Position numbers and translations under genes: made by a program. The notes beneath the pieces were generated by a model that saw nothing but the letters and a program-made list of their open reading frames with translations, did not search any database and was not told the origin of the DNA. A stretch of DNA of 64,000 nt from assembly GCF_009739465.1 (NCBI RefSeq), contig NZ_WHOM01000067.1:310001-374000 (forward strand). Reading direction: 5' to 3'. The DNA is from Streptomyces apocyni. Lineage in GTDB: Bacteria > Actinomycetota > Actinomycetes > Streptomycetales > Streptomycetaceae. Below are positions 33,116 through 41,334 of the stretch, one piece after another (position 1 is the stretch's first letter; every line of letters begins with the position of its first letter).

Positions 33116-34699
33116 ATGGCGCGCGAGTCTGAGTCCGGACTGCCCATCGAGCCGGTCTACGGACCTGAGGCCCTGGGCGACGACTGGGACCCGGCCGAGA
33201 AGCTGGGCGAACCGGGCACGTACCCCTTCACCCGGGGTGTCTACCCGTCGATGTACACCGGGCGCCCCTGGACGATGCGTCAGTACGCGGGCTTCGGCAC
33301 GGCCGTCGAGTCCAACGCCCGCTACAAGCAGCTGATCGCCAACGGCACGATGGGGCTCTCGGTCGCCTTCGACCTGCCGACCCAGATGGGCCATGACAGC
33401 GACGCGCCGATCGCGTCCGGCGAGGTCGGCAAGGTCGGTGTCGCCATCGACTCGATCGACGACATGCGGATTCTGTTCGGCGGCATTCCGCTGGACAAGG
33501 TCTCCACGTCGATGACGATCAACGCCCCCGGCGCGCTGCTGCTGCTCCTGTACCAGCTCGTCGGCGAGGAGCAGGGTGTCGCCGCCGACCAGCTCACCGG
33601 CACCATCCAGAACGATGTACTCAAGGAGTACATCGCCCGCGGCACGTACATCTTCCCGCCCAAGCCGTCACTGCGGCTGATCGCGGACATCTTCAAGTAC
33701 TGCAAGGCCGAGATCCCGAAGTGGAACACCATCTCGATCTCCGGCTACCACATGGCCGAGGCGGGTGCCTCGCCCGCGCAGGAGATCGCGTTCACGCTCG
33801 CGGACGGCATCGAGTACGTCCGTACGGCGGTGGCGGCCGGAATGGACGTCGACGCCTTCGCGCCCCGGCTCTCCTTCTTCTTCGTCTCCCGTACGACGAT
33901 CCTCGAAGAGGTCGCCAAGTTCCGTGCCGCGCGCCGGATCTGGGCGAAGGTGATGAGGGAGGAGTTCGGCGCCAAGAACCCCAAGTCGCTGATGCTGCGC
34001 TTCCACACGCAGACCGCGGGCGTCCAGCTCACCGCCCAGCAGCCCGAGGTCAATCTCGTACGGGTCGCGGTCCAGGGGCTGGCGGCGGTGCTCGGCGGTA
34101 CGCAGTCGCTGCACACCAACTCCTTCGACGAGGCGATCGCGCTGCCGACGGACAAGTCGGCCCGGCTCGCGCTGCGCACCCAGCAGGTCCTGGCGTACGA
34201 GACCGATGTGACCGCCACCGTCGACCCGTTCGCGGGTTCGTACGTCGTCGAGAAGATGACCGACGACGTGGAGGCGGCCGCGCTGGACCTGATGGCGAGG
34301 GTCGAGGACCTCGGCGGCGCGGTCAGCGCCATCGAGCACGGCTTCCAGAAGAACGAGATCGAGCGCAGCGCGTACCGCATCGCCCAGGAGACCGACTCCG
34401 GCGAGCGCGTCGTGGTCGGCGTCAACCGCTTCCAGCTCGAAGAGGAGGAGCCGTACGAGCCGCTGCGCGTCGACCCCGCGATCGAGGCCCAGCAGGCCGA
34501 ACGCCTGGCCAAGCTGCGCGCCGAGCGCGACCAGCGGGCGGTGGACGCGGCGCTGGCGGCGCTGCGGGACGCGGCCAGGGGCGACGCGAACGTGCTGTAC
34601 CCGATGAAGGACGCGCTGAAGGCGCGGGCCACGGTGGGCGAGGTCTGCGACGCGCTGCGCGAGGTGTGGGGGACTTACGTCCCCACGGACGCGTTCTGA
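33116..34699 (+). CDS. Methylmalonyl-CoA mutase-type large subunit, no B12 domain
   Basis: The protein has 527 residues and forms the acyl-CoA mutase barrel: YPSMYTGRPWTMRQYAGFGT, LSVAFDLPTQMGHDSDAP, SISGYHMAEAGASPAQEIAF and RFHTQTAGVQLTAQQPEVN are family hallmarks. It ends after a short C-terminal helical region. The DxHxxG B12-binding domain of full-length mutases is absent, as in isobutyryl-CoA or MeaA-like large chains that pair with a separate ~140-residue B12 subunit. No such subunit gene is in this window. It isomerises the carbon skeleton of a branched or short acyl-CoA; the substrate cannot be fixed from sequence alone. Confidence 0.85.
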   Translation: MARESESGLPIEPVYGPEALGDDWDPAEKLGEPGTYPFTRGVYPSMYTGRPWTMRQYAGFGTAVESNARYKQLIANGTMGLSVAFDLPTQMGHDSDAPIASGEVGKVGVAIDSIDDMRILFGGIPLDKVSTSMTINAPGALLLLLYQLVGEEQGVAADQLTGTIQNDVLKEYIARGTYIFPPKPSLRLIADIFKYCKAEIPKWNTISISGYHMAEAGASPAQEIAFTLADGIEYVRTAVAAGMDVDAFAPRLSFFFVSRTTILEEVAKFRAARRIWAKVMREEFGAKNPKSLMLRFHTQTAGVQLTAQQPEVNLVRVAVQGLAAVLGGTQSLHTNSFDEAIALPTDKSARLALRTQQVLAYETDVTATVDPFAGSYVVEKMTDDVEAAALDLMARVEDLGGAVSAIEHGFQKNEIERSAYRIAQETDSGERVVVGVNRFQLEEEEPYEPLRVDPAIEAQQAERLAKLRAERDQRAVDAALAALRDAARGDANVLYPMKDALKARATVGEVCDALREVWGTYVPTDAF

Positions 34700-34711
34700 G
34701 CACCGGTCACG

Positions 34712-35917
34712 TCACGGGAAGGGGCGGCGTGGGGAAGCACCACCAGACGTCAGCCGCGCCCGCAGCAGCGGCGTGAGCCGCCGCTCCACGCCACGGTGCA
34801 GCGCCCAGGCCACCAGCAGCATCAGCGCCACCGTCACCGCGACCGTCACGGACGACGGAAGCCCGAGCCCCCGGTGCAGCAGACCGATCACCACCCAGCC
34901 CAGATGCTCGTGCACCAGGTAGAACGGGTACGTCAGCGCCCCCGCGGTGGTCAGCCAGCCCCAGTCCGCCCAGTCCAGCGCACCCAGCGCGATCGCCGCG
35001 ACGGCCGCGAAACCGGCCGTGACGATCGCGATGGCGACCAGCGACGGGTGCGGCGGGTAGGCCGCCGCGTCAGCCCCGTCCATGAGCCGGTCAACGGCGT
35101 GGTGCTGGCCGGTCAGCCAACTGACCGCCACGATGCCCCAGGCGGTGACGTCCCGCCGGTTGCGGTACACCAGGTACAGCCCGATGCCGCCGATGAAGAA
35201 CGGCGCGTGCTGCGGCATCACCACCAGCCGTAGCAGCTCGTGGTCCGCCTGCTCGGTGATCGCCGCGGCCAGCGTCCACACCGCGCAGAACAGCACGATG
35301 CGCTGTCTGTTGGCGCCCGGCAACATGACGCACAGCGCGAACAGGGCGTAAAACCGCAACTCCACCCAGAGCGTCCAGCACACCCCGAGCACCCGATCGG
35401 CGCCGAGTGGCTGTTGGAGCAGGGTGAGGTTGAGCAGCGCGTCGCTGGCCGAGACCGTCTCGTACGCCACCGAGGGGAGCGCGAAGACCACGGTGACCAG
35501 GACGACCGCCACCCAGTACGAGGGCAGCAGCCGCGCGGCCCGGGAGGCGAAGAAGGCGCGCAGGGGTTTGCCCCAGCCGCTCATACAGATCACGAAACCG
35601 CTGATCACGAAGAAGATCTGCACGCCCAGGTTGCCGAAGGCCAACCAGCCGTGCGCGGTGGGAAACTGAACCTGGGTCGAGGTACCCCAGGCGACGGCCA
35701 CATCGCCGTCGCCCCGGCCGCCGTAGTGAAAGCCAGCGACCATCAGCGCGGCCAGCAGCCGCAGCGCGTCCAGCGCGCGCAGCCGGGGCGCGGACCGGGA
35801 GGCCGGGGCGCGGGTGTCCGGGGCGCGGGTGTTCTGTGCGCGGGTGTCCTGTGTACCGGTGGAACTCACTCCCGGAGAGGGCTTCGGGAGTGTGGTGTTG
35901 CCGAGGTCGCGCGTCAC
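34712..35917 (-). CDS. Membrane acyltransferase (acyltransferase-3 family)
   Basis: The protein has 401 residues and about ten membrane helices. The family start LRALDALRLLAALMVAGFHY has the conserved His. NLGVQIFFVISGFVICMSGW, FFASRAARLLPSYWVAVVLV and CWTLWVELRFYALFALCVML follow, all typical of acyltransferase-3 proteins that O-acylate cell-surface glycans. The N-terminal 45 residues are low complexity with near repeats TQDTRAQ, NTRAP, DTRAP. The GTG at 35917 lacks a clear ribosome-binding site, so the true start may be internal. Lying next to the sugar operon on the opposite strand, it may acylate that glycan. Confidence 0.82.
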   Translation of the reverse strand: MTRDLGNTTLPKPSPGVSSTGTQDTRAQNTRAPDTRAPASRSAPRLRALDALRLLAALMVAGFHYGGRGDGDVAVAWGTSTQVQFPTAHGWLAFGNLGVQIFFVISGFVICMSGWGKPLRAFFASRAARLLPSYWVAVVLVTVVFALPSVAYETVSASDALLNLTLLQQPLGADRVLGVCWTLWVELRFYALFALCVMLPGANRQRIVLFCAVWTLAAAITEQADHELLRLVVMPQHAPFFIGGIGLYLVYRNRRDVTAWGIVAVSWLTGQHHAVDRLMDGADAAAYPPHPSLVAIAIVTAGFAAVAAIALGALDWADWGWLTTAGALTYPFYLVHEHLGWVVIGLLHRGLGLPSSVTVAVTVALMLLVAWALHRGVERRLTPLLRARLTSGGASPRRPFP

Positions 35918-36160
35918 GGGAGCGTCATCCGCGGCGAGTCGAGGGGGAACAGAGGTATGACGAAGAGCTTCATTGAGGCGACGTTAGTCAGTCGACCGGC
36001 ATTCGCATTGACCCGCGAGGAGATGCCTCGTGAACGATATGTGGACGGGTGGTTAACTCCCAGGTAAGCAAGGCTGGTTGGTTAATTGTCGAGGTGCTGT
36101 TAACCCTTTGTTGCGCCCGAGTTGGGCCATCCACGTGAATTCCTTTCTAGCTTCTTCGAC
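35918..36160. promoter_or_regulatory. Divergent region upstream of the nonulosonate operon
   Basis: This 243-base region is markedly AT-rich (for example GGTTAACTCCCAGGTAAGC and GGTTAATTGTCGAGG at about 36050-36090). It should hold promoters of the acyltransferase gene and of the rightward four-gene operon. Three GTTAA-type motifs occur within 60 bases. Confidence 0.45.
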
Positions 36161-37474
36161 GTGCCAGAAAGCAATGAACGAACGCAGCGCGTCGCCGTAC
36201 TCGCCGATTCCGACACGCGTTGGAAGTGGGGGGCGCTCACCGCGCACCGGATCGCTCCGGAGAGCCGGCTCGACGGCCTCCTGCTCCGCGGCCGGGCCAC
36301 GCCCACCGCGCGTCAGCTGGAGGAGGTCGGCGTCCAGGCGGACAGCCTGCGCGAGCTCACGTCGGCCGAGTTCCTCAGCGAGATGGAGCAGGACCCGGAG
36401 CAGTACGACGTGGTCGTGCTGGCGCTCGTCGGCGGCGGGGTGCAGGCGATGCTGCACGGGCTCGCCAAGGTCTGGCAGGGACGCGGGAGGCGCCCGGTAC
36501 TCGTCACCGGCTATGTCGGCGTGGTGTACGAGAAGCTGGCCGACGGCCTGCTGCTGCGGCACGGCGCGGACATCGTGCTCGCCAACTCCCGCCAGGACGC
36601 GGAGCGTTTCCGCGCGGTGTACGAGGGGGTGGGCGCCAGCGCCGACAGCGTGGTGGAGGCCGCGCTGCCGTTCCTCGGCGGCGCCCCGCACCAGGACCAC
36701 GACCCGTACACGGTCACCTTCGCGGTCCAGCCCTCCGTGCCGAAGACCCGTACGGACCGGCTGTACCTGCTGAACCGGATGGCGGACCACGCACGGGCGC
36801 ATCCGGACCGCGAGGTCCTGATCAAGCTGCGCTCGCTGCCGGGTGAGCACACCACGCACGTGGAGAACCTGCCGTACCAGCGGCTGGCCGAGGATGTGGG
36901 CCTGCCGGACAACTGCCGTCTCGTCTACGGGAACATGGGCGAGGTACTCGACCGCACCTCGCTGCTCGTGACGGTCAGCTCCACGGCCGCGCTGGAGTCG
37001 CTGCACCGCCGTATCCCCACCGCCATCCTCACCGACCTCGGCGTACGCGAGCGGCTGGGCAACCACCACTTCATCGGCTCCGGCTGCCTGGCCTCCTGGG
37101 ACCAGCTCGACCAGGGGCACATCCCGGAGCCGAACCCGGACTGGGTGGCGGTGCAGGGCGTCGCCGCCGACGGCGGGTACGAGAGCTGCTTCGACGCGGC
37201 CCGCAAGCGCATCGCCGAACTCCGCCAGGCCCCCGAACTGCCGCCTGTCGCCCCGTACTACAACCCGGTGACCGCCCCCGGATACCTGCCGTCGCTGCTG
37301 GCCAGGCACCGGCTCGCACCCGACGGCACCCCGCTGCCCCAGGCCCCCGAGCCGGTCGCGGCCCGGGGTATCCGGCACACCATGCGCAAGGTCACCCGCG
37401 GCGCGGCCCGCGGCGCCTACCGCTACGGGGCTCAGCGCGTGGCCCCCGCCCTGCGCCGCCTGGGCAAGTTGTGA
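36161..37474 (+). CDS. DUF6716-type putative glycosyltransferase
   Basis: The protein has about 437 residues. After TQRVAVLADSDTRWKWGALT it shows alternating strands and helices like GT-B enzymes. A central YDVVVLALVGGGVQAMLHGL is followed by GYVGVVYEKLADGLLLRHG, and NCRLVYGNMGEVLDRTSLLV then SSTAALESLHRRIPTAI resemble the nucleotide-binding half. I recall this arrangement as DUF6716, found beside NeuA/NeuB-like genes in actinomycetes. The GTG at 36161 best matches the domain start; a TTG at 36122 is in frame. It is the first gene of the operon. Confidence 0.7.
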   Translation: MPESNERTQRVAVLADSDTRWKWGALTAHRIAPESRLDGLLLRGRATPTARQLEEVGVQADSLRELTSAEFLSEMEQDPEQYDVVVLALVGGGVQAMLHGLAKVWQGRGRRPVLVTGYVGVVYEKLADGLLLRHGADIVLANSRQDAERFRAVYEGVGASADSVVEAALPFLGGAPHQDHDPYTVTFAVQPSVPKTRTDRLYLLNRMADHARAHPDREVLIKLRSLPGEHTTHVENLPYQRLAEDVGLPDNCRLVYGNMGEVLDRTSLLVTVSSTAALESLHRRIPTAILTDLGVRERLGNHHFIGSGCLASWDQLDQGHIPEPNPDWVAVQGVAADGGYESCFDAARKRIAELRQAPELPPVAPYYNPVTAPGYLPSLLARHRLAPDGTPLPQAPEPVAARGIRHTMRKVTRGAARGAYRYGAQRVAPALRRLGKL

Positions 37475-37568
37475 CCTCCCCAGCATCCCGGCCCCAGTAT
37501 CCCGGGCCCCAGCACCCCGGCCTCAGGGCCCCGACGACGTCACCCCAGGCCCGCGAGGAGGCCACCCC

Positions 37569-39014
37569 ATGAACATGAACCACCAGGAAGCGGACGTGAA
37601 GCCAAGACGCCGGGTACTCGCCGTGATCCCCGCGCGCGGCGGCTCCAAGGGCGTACCCGCCAAGAACCTCGCCCCGGTCAGCGGCCTACCGCTGGTCGCC
37701 AGGGCCGTACGGGAATGCCTGGCCGCCCGCCTGGTCACCGACGTCGTCGTCTCCACCGACGACCCGGCCATCGCGGACGTGGCCCGCACGGCAGGCGCCG
37801 ACGTGGTGTTGCGCCCCGCCGCGATCGCCGGTGACACGGCCACCAGCGAGGCCGCGGTGCTGCACGCGATGGACGCCCACGAGTCGCTGCACGGCGCGTC
37901 GATGGACGTGGTGCTGCTGGTCCAGTGCACCAGCCCCTTCCTGGTCCGCGAGGACATCGACGGGGTCGCGGCGGAGGTCGTCGAGCACGGCGCCGACACC
38001 GCGCTGACGGTGGCCAGCTTCCACGGCTTCGTCTGGCGCGACAGCGCGGACGAACTCGCCCCGGAGGAACGGCCGGTACGGGCGGCCTCCGGCGCCGCCC
38101 AGGCCACCGGAACCGCCACCGCCGCCGCCACCTCCACCACGGGTGGATACGGCGTCAACCACGACAAGTCCTTCCGCCCCCGCCGCCAGGACCGCCCCCA
38201 GGACCTGCTGGAGACCGGCGCGGCCTACGCCATGGCGGCCGTCGGGTTCCGCGAGCACAAGCACCGGTTCTTCGGCCACACCGCGCTGGTACGGACCGAC
38301 CCGGCCCGCGTCCTGGAGGTCGACGACCCGCACGACCTGGCCCGCGCCCGCGCCCTGGCCCCGCTGCTCGACCGAGCCGACACCACGGGCCCCACGGGCC
38401 CCACGGGCCCCACGGGCCCCACGGGCCCCACGGGCCCCACGGGCCCCACGGGCCCCACAGACTCCACCGGCCCCACCAGCCCCACCAGCCCTACCGGTCC
38501 CACGGACCTGGAGGAGCCCGCGTCCGCCCGCCCCACCGGCGACGACATCGACGCCGTGGTCATCGACTTCGACGGCACCCAGACCGACGACCGGGTGCTG
38601 ATCGACGCCGACGGCCGCGAGATCGTCGCCGTACACCGTGGCGACGGACTCGGCATCGCGGCCCTGCGCAAGGCGGGCCTCAAGCTGCTGATCCTGTCCA
38701 CCGAGCAGAACCCGGTCGTCGCGGCCCGCGCCAAGAAGCTCCAGATCCCCGTCCTGCACGGCATCGACCGCAAGGACCTCGCGCTCAAACAGTGGTGCGA
38801 GGAGCAGAGCGTCGCACCCGAGCGCGTCCTCTACGCGGGCAACGACGTCAACGACCTTCCCTGCTTCGGCCTGGTCGGCTGGCCGGTCGCGGTCGCCAGC
38901 GCCCACGACGTCGTACGGGACGCCGCCAGGTCCGTCACGACCACGGCGGGCGGCGACGGCGCCATCCGGGAGATCGCGACCTGGCTCCTCGGCCCGTCCC
39001 TGACGACCCCCTGA
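37569..39014 (+). CDS. CMP-nonulosonate cytidylyltransferase fused to a HAD phosphatase through a collagen-like linker
   Basis: The protein has 481 residues. Residues 12-265 are a NeuA-type domain: RRVLAVIPARGGSKGVPAKN, LQCTSPF-like VLLVQCTSPFLVREDIDG and HTALVRTDPARVLEVDD. Residues about 271-317 are eight Gly-Pro-Thr triplets plus GPT/SPT/DST variants. Residues 325-481 are a KdsC-like HAD domain with DFDGTQTDD, ILSTEQN, KDLALK and YAGNDVNDLPC. NeuA charges a 9-carbon acid sugar with CMP; the HAD part could remove the 9-phosphate made by a NeuB-9P synthase. GAGGAGG precedes the ATG. The neuB-type gene follows 78 bases on. Confidence 0.88.
   Translation: MNMNHQEADVKPRRRVLAVIPARGGSKGVPAKNLAPVSGLPLVARAVRECLAARLVTDVVVSTDDPAIADVARTAGADVVLRPAAIAGDTATSEAAVLHAMDAHESLHGASMDVVLLVQCTSPFLVREDIDGVAAEVVEHGADTALTVASFHGFVWRDSADELAPEERPVRAASGAAQATGTATAAATSTTGGYGVNHDKSFRPRRQDRPQDLLETGAAYAMAAVGFREHKHRFFGHTALVRTDPARVLEVDDPHDLARARALAPLLDRADTTGPTGPTGPTGPTGPTGPTGPTGPTDSTGPTSPTSPTGPTDLEEPASARPTGDDIDAVVIDFDGTQTDDRVLIDADGREIVAVHRGDGLGIAALRKAGLKLLILSTEQNPVVAARAKKLQIPVLHGIDRKDLALKQWCEEQSVAPERVLYAGNDVNDLPCFGLVGWPVAVASAHDVVRDAARSVTTTAGGDGAIREIATWLLGPSLTTP
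38385..38456. repeat. Eight perfect 9-bp tandem repeats encoding Gly-Pro-Thr
   Basis: The unit ACGGGCCCC is repeated eight times without a mismatch inside the cytidylyltransferase-HAD gene. Each unit adds one Gly-Pro-Thr triplet in frame, so slippage would change only linker length. Confidence 0.97.
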
Positions 39015-39092
39015 CTTTCCCTCTCACCTCTTCTTTCTCTTCCTCTCTTCCCCACCTCTCAGCATCACCGAGCCACGTAAGGAACCCCCGCC

Positions 39093-40034
39093 ATGAGCAC
39101 GTCCACGTCCCGCCTCCGCACCCTCGGCAACAAGACCGCGGGCCCCGGCCGCCCCGTCTACATCACCGGCGAGATCGGCATCAACCACAACGGCGACCTT
39201 GAGAACGCCTTCAAGCTGATCGACGTGGCCGCCGAAGCGGGCTGCGACGCGGTCAAGTTCCAAAAGCGCACCCCGGAGATCTGCACCCCGCGCGACCAGT
39301 GGGACATCGAGCGCGACACCCCCTGGGGCCGGATGACGTACATCGACTACCGGCACCGCGTCGAGTTCAACGAGACCGACTACCAGGCCATCGACGAGCA
39401 CTGCAAGAAGCGCGGCATCGACTGGTTCGCCTCCCCGTGGGACACCGAGGCCGTCGCCTTCCTGGAGAAGTTCGACATCCCCGCCCACAAGGTCGCCTCG
39501 GCCTCGCTCACCGACGACGAGCTGCTGCGCTCCCTGCGCGCCACCGGCCGCACGATCATCCTCTCCACCGGCATGTCGACCCCGAAGCAGATCCGCCACG
39601 CGGTCGAGGTCCTGGGCAGCGACAACATCCTGCTCTGCCACGCCACCTCCACGTACCCGGCGAAGGCCGAGGAGCTCAACCTGCGCGTCATCAACACGCT
39701 TCAGGGCGAGTTCCCGAACGTCCCGATCGGCTACTCGGGCCACGAGACGGGCCTGCAGACCACCCTCGCCGCCGTCGCGCTCGGCGCCACCTTCGTGGAG
39801 CGCCACATCACCCTGGACCGCGCCATGTGGGGCTCCGACCAGGCCGCGTCCGTCGAGCCGCAGGGCCTGTCGCGCCTGGTCCGCGACATCCGCACCATCG
39901 AGGCCTCGCTCGGCGACGGCGTCAAGAAGGTGTACGAGTCCGAGCTCGGCCCGATGAAGAAGCTCCGCCGCGTCAGCGGTGTGATCGCCGAGGCGGAGGC
40001 GCAGCTCACCGACCGCGAGCCGGCCGCGGTCTGA
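39093..40034 (+). CDS. NeuB-type nonulosonic acid synthase without SAF domain
   Basis: The protein has 313 residues and is a NeuB-type barrel: VYITGEIGINHNGDLENAFK, AGCDAVKFQKRTPE, DWFASPWDTEAV, ILSTGMSTPKQI, CHATSTYPAKAEELNL and PIGYSGHETGLQTTLAAVAL. Bacterial NeuB enzymes usually have ~345 residues, with a C-terminal SAF (antifreeze-like) domain; this one stops after the barrel. It condenses phosphoenolpyruvate with a six-carbon sugar, ManNAc for Neu5Ac or mannose for Kdn. No ManNAc-making epimerase is nearby, which slightly favours Kdn. It lies in an operon with the CMP-activating gene upstream. Confidence 0.88.
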   Translation: MSTSTSRLRTLGNKTAGPGRPVYITGEIGINHNGDLENAFKLIDVAAEAGCDAVKFQKRTPEICTPRDQWDIERDTPWGRMTYIDYRHRVEFNETDYQAIDEHCKKRGIDWFASPWDTEAVAFLEKFDIPAHKVASASLTDDELLRSLRATGRTIILSTGMSTPKQIRHAVEVLGSDNILLCHATSTYPAKAEELNLRVINTLQGEFPNVPIGYSGHETGLQTTLAAVALGATFVERHITLDRAMWGSDQAASVEPQGLSRLVRDIRTIEASLGDGVKKVYESELGPMKKLRRVSGVIAEAEAQLTDREPAAV

Positions 40035-40058
40035 CGGGCAGCCGGACACCTCACGGTG

Positions 40059-41222
40059 ATGAACTCGCACGGACCCGCTGGCGCCCCCGAGCTCTCGGGG
40101 GCGCCAGCCCCGTCCGCTCGCCCCGCTGACCCGGCCGCAGCCGACCCGGCCGACACCCTCGCGTTCGTGGAGAGCCCGGTCCAGCTGCTCAACGTGCTGG
40201 AGTGGGCGCACACCGACGCCGCGTGCGAGGCTCCGTCCAGCGACCACCCCCGGGCTCGTACCGGCCTCACCCTCATCGTGCTGTCCCCGGTCGACCCCAT
40301 GTCACGCGGCCAGCTGCGCCGGATGGCCGAGCTGGCGCGCGACGAGGGGCACACCGTGCGCTGGGAGGAGGCTCGGGGCGGCGCCAGCGCGCCGGTGAAG
40401 ACCATCAGCGCGCTCACCCGGATGCTGCGCACCGCACGCCGGGTGGTCATCGGCGACCCGTTCTCGCGCTACGTGCAACTGCTGCTCACCCTCACCACCG
40501 CCCGCGACCTGGTCGTGGTCGACGACGGCACGGCGACCATGGAGTTCATCGCCCAACTCGCCAGCGGCGAGCGCCTGGTGCGCTGGCACCGGCGCGGCGG
40601 CCGCCCCGGCGCGCGGGACCTGGCCTTCGCGCCCTTCTCCGCTTCGGCCCGACGCCGTCTCATCCCGTCCGGCGAACGCACCGTCGAGATCTTCTCCTCC
40701 ATGCCGATACCGACGGACGCCCCCACGGGTATCCGCGTCACCGAGAACGACTTCTCCTGGACTCGCTCCCGCTTCGGCCCGCCGAGGATCACCAAGAGCG
40801 CGGACCTGGTGGGCACTTCACTGGTCGAAACGGGCGTCGTCGACCGTGACCGCTACCTCGAAGCGGTCAGCCGACTCGCCCGCACCCACGGTGCGACGCG
40901 CTACTTCGCCCACCGTAGAGAGCTCCCCGAGAAGCTGCACGCGCTGTCTACCGCGACCGGACTAGAGGTGGTACGTCCCGACCTCCCGCTGGAGCTGATC
41001 GCTCGCCGAGGCCCCATCGGGCGTACGATCCTGAGCTTCCCGTCAACCGTGGTACACACCCTGCCCCGCGCGCTGGTCGGCACCGGCGTCGAGGTCGCGG
41101 TCTGTGATATCGACCCCAGCTGGCTGACGAACCACGCCTCGCCGCGCGCCCAGGGCTTCCTGTCCGGCGTCACCGGAACGGCCCGTGACGTGCATCGACT
41201 CCAGTCCGTACGCATGGCATAG
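40059..41222 (+). CDS. Sialyltransferase-like glycosyltransferase candidate
   Basis: The protein has about 387 residues. After a 30-residue Ala/Pro-rich start it shows DTLAFVESPVQLLNVLEWAH, the kind of strand-turn-helix that opens GT52/poly-sialyltransferase-like proteins. A VVVDDGTATMEFIA segment resembles the (D/E)(D/E)G motif of bacterial sialyltransferases. YFAHRREL may stand in for the HP motif, and SFPSTVVHTL for the S(S/T) motif. Context after CMP-sugar synthesis supports a transferase that uses the CMP-nonulosonate. The exact family is inferred, not certain. GTG 40056 and ATG 40059 are both possible starts. Confidence 0.65.
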   Translation: MNSHGPAGAPELSGAPAPSARPADPAAADPADTLAFVESPVQLLNVLEWAHTDAACEAPSSDHPRARTGLTLIVLSPVDPMSRGQLRRMAELARDEGHTVRWEEARGGASAPVKTISALTRMLRTARRVVIGDPFSRYVQLLLTLTTARDLVVVDDGTATMEFIAQLASGERLVRWHRRGGRPGARDLAFAPFSASARRRLIPSGERTVEIFSSMPIPTDAPTGIRVTENDFSWTRSRFGPPRITKSADLVGTSLVETGVVDRDRYLEAVSRLARTHGATRYFAHRRELPEKLHALSTATGLEVVRPDLPLELIARRGPIGRTILSFPSTVVHTLPRALVGTGVEVAVCDIDPSWLTNHASPRAQGFLSGVTGTARDVHRLQSVRMA

Positions 41223-41334
41223 ACAGAGAGCGAACAAGAGGTCATACCCTCCAGGCAAGCGGCTCATGCGTGCCTCGACCCATTTTCTTACGCCAATCCG
41301 GATTAACTTTTGTTGATCGTGGGTGAGTTGGCCC

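Noticed and set aside
38385..38456. Possible CRISPR-like repeat array
   Set aside because: The 9-bp units are contiguous with no spacers and encode Gly-Pro-Thr triplets in frame.
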